From Rhineura floridana (Eukaryota; Chordata; Lepidosauria; Squamata; Rhineuridae): a stretch of DNA of 64,000 bases. Where the stretch lies: assembly GCF_030035675.1 (NCBI RefSeq), contig NC_084480.1, positions 246,809,981 to 246,873,980 of the forward strand, written 5' to 3'. Position numbers and translations under genes: made by a program. A model generated the notes under the pieces. It was not told the DNA's origin. It saw nothing but the letters and a program-made list of their open reading frames with translations, and did not search any database. Below are positions 57,158-64,000 of this stretch, piece after piece; within the stretch, counting starts at the first letter, position 1; the number at the start of each line of letters is the position of its first letter.

Positions 57158-58546
57158 AAGAACATAAGAACATAAGAAGAGCCTGCTGGATCAGGCCAGT
57201 GGCCCATCTAGTCCAGCATCCTGTTCTCACAGTGGCCAACCAGGTGCCTGGGGGATGCCCACAAGCAGGACCTGAGTGCAAGAACACTCTCCCCTCCTGA
57301 GGCTTCCGGCAACTGGTTTTCAGAAGCATGCTGCCTCTGACTAGGGTGGCAGAGCACAGCCATCATGGCTAGTAGCCATTGATAGCCCTGTCCTCCATGA
57401 ATTTGTCTAATCTTCTTTGAAAGCCGTCCAAGCTGGTGGCCATTACTGCATCTTGTGGGAGCAAATTCCATAGTTTAACTATGCGCTGAGTAAAGAAGTA
57501 CTTCCTTTTGTCTGTCCTGAATCTTCCAACATTCAGCTTCTTTGAATGTCCACAAGTTCTAGTATTATGAGAGAGGGAGAAGAACTTTTCTCTATCCACT
57601 TTCTCAATGCCATGCATAATTTTATACACTTCTATCATGTCTCCTCTGACCCGCCTTTTCTCTAAACTAAAAAGCCCCAAATGCTGCAACCTTTCCTCGT
57701 AAGGGAGTCGCTCCATCCCCTTGATCATTCTGGTTGCCCTCTTCTGAACCTTTTCCAACTCTAGAATATCCTTTTTGAGATGAGGCGACCAGAACTGTAC
57801 ACAGTATTCCAAATGCGGCCGCACCATAGATTTATACAACAGCATTATCATATCGGCTGTTTTATTTTCAATACCTTTCCTAATTATCGCTAGCATGGAA
57901 TTTGCCTTTTTCACAGCTGCCGCACACTGGGTCGACATTTTCATCGTGCTGTCCACTACAACCCCGAGGTCTCTCTCCTAGTCGGTCACCGCCAGTTCAG
58001 ACCCCATGAGCGTATATGTGAAATTAAGATTGTTTGCTCCAATATGCATAATTTTACACTTGTTTATATTGAATTGCATTTGCCATTTTTCCGCCCATTC
58101 ACTCAGTTTGGAGAGATCTTTTTGGAGCTCTTCACAATCCCTTCTTGTTTTAACAACCCTGAACAATTTAGTGTCGTCAGCAAACTTGGCCACTTCACTG
58201 CTCACTCCTAATTCTAGGTCATTAATGAACAAGTTGAAAAGTACAGGTCCCAATACCGATCCTTGAGGGACTCCACTTTCTACAGCCCTCCATTGGGAGA
58301 ACTGTCCGTTTATTCCTACTCTCTGCTTTCTGCTTCTTAACCAATTCCTTATCCACAAGAGGACGTCTCCTCTTATTCCATGACTGCTAAGCTTCCTCAG
58401 AAGTCTTTGGTGAGGTACCTTGTCAAACGCTTTTTGAAAGTCTAAGTACACTATGTCCACTGGATCACCTCTATCTATATGCTTGTTGACACTCTCAAAG
58501 AATTCTAATAGGTTACTGAGACAGGACTTTCCCTTGCAGAAGCCAT
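57158..58546 (-). mobile_element. CR1 LINE, 5'-truncated, nearly intact frame, inserted in RTE copy
   Basis: It lies between duplicated GACTT (57153-57157 and 58547-58551). The minus-strand frame from the right edge has [29 protein letters not shown] and the catalytic F-A-D-D-T-K-L-F. It then meets one in-frame TAG (about 57978) after A-V-T-D and continues open to the natural-looking end ...D-R-A-I-N-G-Y-stop at 57369. The 3' end has two tandem copies of the 8-bp CR1 terminal repeat (TTATGTTC). Only the 3' half of the reverse transcriptase remains, by 5' truncation. Confidence 0.92.
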
Positions 58547-58551
58547 GACTT

Positions 58552-58575
58552 GAAGGCACATAACAACAAAATAAG
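58552..58575 (+). mobile_element. RTE/BovB-type LINE 3' end, right part (split)
   Basis: GAAGGCACATAACAACAAAA joins on from CGACTT at 57157 to make the usual end of this family. It is separated only by the CR1 insertion. Confidence 0.7.
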
Positions 58576-59083
58576 GCAGTTGGTGATATAAAGCAGTTAT
58601 TTTCACATAGGCATAAAAAGACTCACGTTATGAAAAATGTGGCTCCAATTCTAAATACATTTACAAAAACCCTGAAAATCAATTGGGCTTAACTTTCAAG
58701 AGGACAGCACTTTATCAGATTACTATTTAAGTCCGCTCAGACTGAAAGTCAAATGGCTGGTTTTAGTATCCTCATTTCATACCTTCAAGTATCTAAGTGT
58801 TCTGTTGTAAATTCTGCATATACTGCATTTTTAAAGCTAGTGTATATCCTTCATTTTTTCTACAGAACAAACACCTCTGACACCATGTTTACCTGTATTT
58901 ATGCACCGCTATTGTGATATCACTGGGCGGGGGTGGGGAATCAATGTCAATACTGAACTTCCCTTTAAAAAGTGTTCCATAAAGATTTACATACATAAGC
59001 TTCTATGAATCTAAAAGTAATGCTGTCAGTGAAGCAATACCACAAGCGCTATGGTTTTACTTGTAGCCTTTACCGAAGCTTAC

Positions 59084-59400
59084 CTCGCATCAGATTACTA
59101 AATGTTTTTAAAAATAGCCCCCACTACACTCAGAATTGACTTAAGATTTAACACAGATAATTGTTTTAAAAGCTCGTTGTCCCAGTGCAGAGAGATGCAT
59201 TCCAATGTCAAAACGAACTCCAGAAGAAAGCTACTCAGCTTTTTAGTCTCAGCAACCAAAGGCAATTTAAGAAACCACGAACATGTCGTTTTAGCACAAG
59301 CTAGCAGGTTAGGAGATAGCTGGAACAGGTGTTTAGGCTAATAGAATTTCAAAGCCTCGCACTAGGTCCTTCCAGTTGTGCCAAAATCCAGAAGTCTGCC
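59084..59400 (-). other. OSBPL1A: Candidate 5' noncoding exon end of the short OSBPL1A transcript
   Basis: On the minus strand the best-looking donor next to the CpG island is GATGCGAG|GTAAGC, with the last exon base at 59084. Joined to exon E1 (phase 0) it puts an in-frame TGA two codons before the join, so the first usable in-frame ATG would be residue 87, the ORP1S start. It would also create a short out-of-frame upstream ATG. This is inference from splice-site appearance; the exon's left boundary in transcription is unknown. Confidence 0.3.
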
Positions 59401-60245
59401 TCCTATACTTTCACCTTCCATCTCTTCCTCTCCAACTGGTTTCCCCGCTGATACTTAACACCACAGGAACACACACAACACAGCAAGCCCTGCATGCCCA
59501 GACAGACCTACCGTTCTAGTTAGTGATGTGTGCTCTCCGCCTTGACACACACACAACCCACAAAGCCAAGCCGCTGCCGGCAACCGTCGCCTCACACTTC
59601 AAAGCTGCGCGGTCAGCGTCCTCTCCTCCCAACTCTGTCAGGACATTGCTGACCTCGGGCACAGCCCTGCAAGGTCTCGGCGGCGGCTACTGCTGCTTCC
59701 CGTTTTCCTAGTCCGCTCCAAATCGCCGCCGCTATTGCTACTGCACCAACACCTCTGCAGGGCTTATCGCGAGAGCCAAGCGGTCCCTCAGGCCAGCCGC
59801 AGACTCGCAGCTCCGGAGCAGGGAGGGATTTCAGGAGACAAGCAGTGTCCCGGCCCGGTTTCTCCCCCCCCCCAAGCCACCAACAACAGGAGTGATGGTG
59901 GAGGTGCAAGCAGGCATAGATCCAATATAATTAGGATGCCAGCGCTTGCCCTGCACGGACGCCTGCAAGTTGCAAGCAAAAAAAGAAAAAAAGGAAGCCC
60001 CTGACCCCGACGCGCTGCTCCTTTGAGAGACTCTCTTTGAGAGTCAAATTCGGGCGCCCCCACTCGGTCCCCGCTCCTCCTGGAGTTGGCAAAGACATAC
60101 GCCGCAGTCGGAGAGGGATGTTTGATCTCAAATTGAACCCGCCCCCCCCCCGCCCGTTCAAGAGGAAAAGCAGCCGCCGGATGCAAGTACTGTACAAGGA
60201 TAGCCAAATATTTGCTGAAGCTGCCAACTCGTTAACCAAGTACTG
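59400..60245 (-). promoter_or_regulatory. OSBPL1A: CpG island, candidate internal promoter of OSBPL1A (ORP1S)
   Basis: A block of high GC with many CpG dinucleotides in an otherwise AT-rich, CpG-poor window. CGCC, CCGC, CGGCGG and CGCG words cluster from about 59540 to 60180. It lies upstream (to the right) of exon E1 and contains no transposon that I recognise. Long open frames on the minus strand here are alanine/arginine/glycine-rich and look like by-products of composition. In mammals ORP1S is made from an alternative promoter within the ORP1L gene; position and character fit that. The strand is inferred from the gene. Confidence 0.65.
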
Positions 60246-60750
60246 ACTGAAGTTTCTGCCTGGTCCTAAAGAGTGGGAGGTGTGACTAGAGCAAGCAATA
60301 TTGACGCACCCTGTTTTCTATAAAAAGAACTCTTCTCGCTTCCATGAAGACACACGGTATTTCTACAGGACTGCAGCCTAAAAGGAAACTGTTTATGTTC
60401 TGTATAAACAGCGGATTTACTAAGAAGCAATGCTACAATTCTAACTCCCATCCGTGAAAGTAAGCCCTACTGAATTCAATAGGACTTAGAATTCTGAGGT
60501 TAGGAATTGCACTATAGGATTAGGATCCATGGCTAGGTTTGCATTATAAGCTCTTTTGAATACAGTGGGACTTAATACAGAGTAAACATGCTTTGAAGAT
60601 CTTAACATACAGGAAAATGCATCTTCCCCTATCTTTCAACATAACCACAATATCCGAGTAAAAAGGCAGAAGAATGTTATTTGCTACCAACTTGAAGTCA
60701 AAGCTTTTTGTAGCACTCCTATTCCTCATAGTTCCGTGACAAATACTCAG

Positions 60751-62575
60751 AGAATAGTAGAGTTGGAAGGGGCCTATAAGACTATCAAGTCCAACCCCCT
60801 GCTCAGTGCAGGAATCCAAATCAAAGTATTCCTGACAGATGGCTGTCCAGCTGCCTCTTGAATGCCTCCAGTGTGGGAGAGCCCACTACCTCTCTAGGTA
60901 ATTGGTTCCATTGTCATATGGGCTCTAACAGTTAGGAGGTTTTTCCTGACTTTCAGCTGAAATCTGGCTTCCTGCAACTTAAGCCCATTATTCGGTCTCC
61001 TGCACTCTGGGACGACTGAGAAGAGATCCTGGCTCTCCTCTGTGTGGCAATCTTTCATGTACTTGAAGAGTGCTATGATATCTCCCCTCAGTCTTCTCTT
61101 CTCCAGGCTAAACATGCCCAGTTCTTTCAGTCTCTCCTCATAGGGCTTGGTTTCCAGCCCCCTGATCATCCTTGTTGCCCTCCTCTGAACCTGTTCCAGT
61201 TTGTCTGCATCCTTCTTGAGGTGCGGAGACCAGAACTGGATGCAGTACTCAAGATGAGGCCTAACCAGTGCTGAATATAGCATTTGCCTTTTTTGCAGCC
61301 ACATCGCACTGTTGGCTCATATTCAGCTTGTGATCAATGACAATTCCAAGATCCTTCTCACATGTCATATTGCTGAGCCAAGTATCCCCCATCTTATAAT
61401 TGTGCATTTGGTTTCTTTTTCCTAAGTGTAGAACGTTGCATTTATCCCTGTTGAATTTCATTCTGTTGTTTGCAGCCCAATGCTCCAGCCTATCAAGGTC
61501 CCTTTGAATTTTGTTTCTGTCTTCCAAGGTATTAGCTGTGCCCCCCAATTTTGTATCACCTGCAAATTTGACAAGCATGCTCTGTATCTCCTCATCCAAG
61601 CCGTTAATAAAAATGTTGAAGAGCACTGGGCCCAGGACTGAGCCTTGTGGTACCCCACTTGTTACTTCCACCCAGTTTGAGAAGGAACCATTGATAAGCA
61701 CTCTTTGAGTACGATTCTGGAGCCAACTGTAATATCCACCTGACAGCTGTTCCATCCAGCCCACATTTAGCTAGCTTGCTAATCAGAATCATGGGGCACT
61801 TTGTCAAAAGCTTTGCTGAAGTCGAGATATATTATGTCCACAGCATGCCCACAGTCCACAAAGGAGGTTACCTGATCAAAAAACGAGGTAAGATTAGTTT
61901 GGCAGGATTTGTTCTTCATAAATCCATGTTGCCTTCTACTAATCACTGCATTGTTTTCAAGGTGCTTACAGATTGACTGTTTTATAATCTGCTCCAGAGT
62001 TTTTCCAGGGATTGATGTTAGGCTGACTGGTCTGTAGTTCCCCGGTTCCTCCTTTTTGCCCTTTTTGAAGATAGGGACAACATTAGCTCTCCTCCAGTCA
62101 TCCGGCACTTCACCAGTCCTCCATGATTTCACAAAGATAATAGACAGAGGTTCTTCAGCCAGTTTCTGCAATACTCTAGGATGCAGTTTATCAGGCCTTG
62201 CCAATTTGAACTCGTTCAAAGTCATTAGGTATTCCTTGACCGTTTGTCTATCATTCTCAAGCTCCAATCGTGCCCCTTCCACTTCATGTTTTCCAGGAGG
62301 GTCATAGACCTTTTTTAGGGAGAAGACTGAGCCTAAGTAGGAATTGAGGACTTCTGCCGTTTCTTTGTCATCTGTTATCATTTTGTCATTCTCATTGAGT
62401 AGCTGTGCCACCATTTCTTTTCTCTGTCTTTTACTATGGACGTAGCTGAAGAAAGTTTTTTTTGTTGCTTTTAGCATCTCTCGCTAACCTCAGCTCATTC
62501 TCAGCTTTAGCCTTCCTGACGCCATCCCTGCAATTCCGTGATACCTGTCTCTACTCTTCCTTTGTGGCCTGGCCT
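60751..62575 (-). mobile_element. CR1 LINE, 5'-truncated, in the inverted composite
   Basis: Open pieces are 62477-61779 ([19 protein letters not shown]), 61764-61261 (G-V-P-Q-G-S-V-L-G-P) and 61304-60894 ([11 protein letters not shown]). The catalytic box reads F-A-G-D instead of F-A-D-D, so one active-site aspartate is lost, while the partner at 19.5 kb keeps it. Conversely this copy retains a short piece before R-N-K-I-Q-R-D that the partner has lost. Confidence 0.9.
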
Positions 62576-63158
62576 TCTTTCCACTTTAACAGTCAGCAGC
62601 TCTGATTGAAGCTCTGTGAGTGGAACAGGGCATCTCCTAACAACTCTCAGCACCCTTCACTAACTACACTTCCCAGGATTCTTTGGGAGAAGCCATGACT
62701 GCCTAAAGTGAAATAACAGTCTGGTGTGGATGTGGCCAAGGACAGCTTTGGTTTAAATTTGGGTGGGAGGCTACATGTGCCTGCTGTAGAATTAAAAGGT
62801 GGGGGAAACCCTGGAAAAGAATGATAGTGTTCACAATGTTTTCCTTTTGGAAAGGAAAGGGGCTTCCCCTCTGCCCAGTGCTCTCTGTAAAAACAGTAGT
62901 AACACAGAAAAGAAGCAAAGTAAGAAGAACACCAACAAACATACAAAAATGTAACTCCATCTTTGGAGATGGCAGGTGTTGCCACCACTCACCATATGCT
63001 CAGAGGCATATGTTACCAAATTCTTCCAAGCTACACAGGAAGTGGATTGGACTGTGAAAGACCAACCCAAATTGTGTGTGAATTTTGACAAATTTGTAGG
63101 GCAGTCCAATATCTCAGAGAGGAGGTCAGGTCTCCTGCACCCCTGGTGCATTCACTAT
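60751..63158 (-). mobile_element. Composite MITE-arm/CR1 element, inverted partner of 18.5-21.4 kb
   Basis: Read on the minus strand it has the same parts and order as the plus-strand copy: 5' segment (63158-about 62882), joined directly to the second shared piece (GCACTGGGCAGAGGGG), left MITE arm (about 62735-62585), then truncated CR1 to the CR1 3' end at 60751. It lacks the 420-bp extra stretch and the right MITE arm of the partner, and has about 20 extra bases (AACACCTGCCATCTCC) in the 5' segment. Confidence 0.85.
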
Positions 63159-63159
63159 A

Positions 63160-63420
63160 ACTCGTTCAAAGTGATTAGGTATTCCTTGCCCGTTTGTCTA
63201 TCAGTCTCAAGCTCCAATCGTGCCCCTTCCACTTCATGTTTCCCAGGAGGGTCACAGACCCTTTTTTGGGGAGAAGACTGAGCCAAAATAGGAATTGAGC
63301 ACCTCTGCCTTTTCTTTGTCATCTGATGTCATTTTGCCATCCTCATTGAGTAGCTGTGCCACCATTTCTTTTCTCTGTCTTTTACTATGGACGTACCTGA
63401 AGAAAGCTTTTTTGTTACTC
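63160..63420 (-). mobile_element. Second CR1 fragment, abutting the composite
   Basis: About 260 bp nearly the same as 62205-62470 (AAGTGATTAGGTATTCCTTG, CTCCAATCGTGCCCCTTCCA, CTCATTGAGTAGCTGTGCCA), in the same orientation. It ends on the left exactly where the composite's 5' segment begins and on the right near TTTTTTGTTACTCC, so it is an internal CR1 piece lacking both ends. Confidence 0.85.
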
Positions 63421-64000
63421 CACAGTGAAGCTCATATCTCTAGGCCAGATAATGCTGGGCTAGTTAAGTCCTGCCTAGCAATTAAACTAATAAACACAGT
63501 TGCCCCACCAGAAAAAAAGGCAGTGATGTTATATTCAGTTATTTTATAATTTATTTCAGTTTAAAAAATAAGATCATAAAAAAAAATGTTAAAAGCCCTA
63601 ATTCCAACATTCTGTACAGTATGGTGCCTGTTGTAAAAACACACATAAAACAAAAACACCACACACTTCCATACACCTGAGGCAACATATGAATCATTCC
63701 CACATGGATGCACTGGGTCACACACAAAGCACCTCCACTACTCTGCCCCCGCAAATATGTTGTACTGGCCCAGATATAAGGTCCAGCACACCTATAAGGG
63801 AATAGGAATCAAACATCTCAACAGTGTAGGTTTCCCCAACAAGACGTCATGTGGCAGCTACAACCACTAGTACAACAACTAAATTAGATCTAGGCTTGGA
63901 CTACAAACAGTGATAATGAAGTTTCGCTGCCCTCCCCTCTCAGCACAATTCTAAACATATTTATGTGTAAATAAATCCCATTGTGTTCAGTAGCTCCCTA

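Larger units (their letters stand above)
51836..64000 (-). other. OSBPL1A: OSBPL1A upstream intron(s) and flank to the window edge
   Basis: No further OSBPL1A coding exon was recognised in these 12.2 kb. The preceding ORP1L exons (ankyrin, PH) should be beyond the window. Named repeats and the CpG island are listed separately. 54.1-54.75, 54.9-55.95, 58.6-59.4 and 63.43-64.0 kb show nothing I recognise. Confidence 0.7.

Noticed and set aside
59613-60239. Several overlapping minus-strand frames up to 139 codons in the CpG-rich block
   Set aside because: GC-rich DNA has few stops; the frames overlap each other, are rich in A/R/G/L and match nothing. Better explained as promoter and 5' UTR.

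Overview
This window is a piece of vertebrate nuclear DNA, most likely from a squamate reptile (lizard or snake). It holds CR1, L2 and RTE/BovB-type LINEs, tRNA-derived SINEs, palindromic hAT- and Tigger-like MITEs, and a Ty1/copia retroelement. The host exons are close to mammalian OSBPL1A but not identical. The species cannot be fixed from sequence alone.

The one host gene I can name is OSBPL1A (oxysterol-binding protein-like 1A, ORP1), on the minus strand. I located thirteen coding exons, all with GT-AG introns and compatible phases, running from 51835 down to the stop codon at 5675-5673. Together they encode 523 residues: the FFAT-like motif region, the linker, and the whole lipid-transfer (ORD) domain with its E-Q-V-S-H-H-P-P signature. 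The ankyrin and PH exons of the long form (ORP1L) are not in the window and should lie beyond 64000. Methionine 87 of this series gives a 437-residue protein, the length I recall for mammalian ORP1S. A GC- and CpG-rich block at about 59.4-60.24 kb is the obvious candidate promoter for that short form. The 3' UTR runs to a poly(A) signal near 4597-4602. To its left, on the plus strand, a possible terminal exon (2796-2895) of an unidentified neighbouring gene would lie tail to tail with OSBPL1A.

Layout: 1-4.5 kb, intergenic with repeats and the possible neighbour exon; 4.58-5.78 kb, OSBPL1A 3' UTR and last exon; 5.8-17.1 kb, introns and exons 12-10, with a hairpin repeat, an L2 LINE and a faint LTR-like fossil; 17.1-24.5 kb, an intron with a composite MITE/CR1 element; 24.5-26.5 kb, exons 9-7; 26.8-30.2 kb, a very young copia insertion followed by a 340-bp microsatellite; 32.7-35.2 kb, exons 6-3; 35.2-51.8 kb, large introns around exons 2 and 1, including a 2-kb hAT-like element with a Tigger-like element nested in it; 52-59 kb, repeat-rich DNA including a CR1 inserted in an RTE copy; 59.4-60.2 kb, CpG island; 60.75-63.16 kb, an inverted copy of the 18.5-21.4 kb composite.

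No rRNA, functional tRNA, CRISPR array or bacterial-type operon was seen. The most notable items are the copia insertion with LTRs that look identical, the two inverted composite repeats flanking nine OSBPL1A exons, the internal-promoter evidence for ORP1S, and a changed first residue in the FFAT-like motif.
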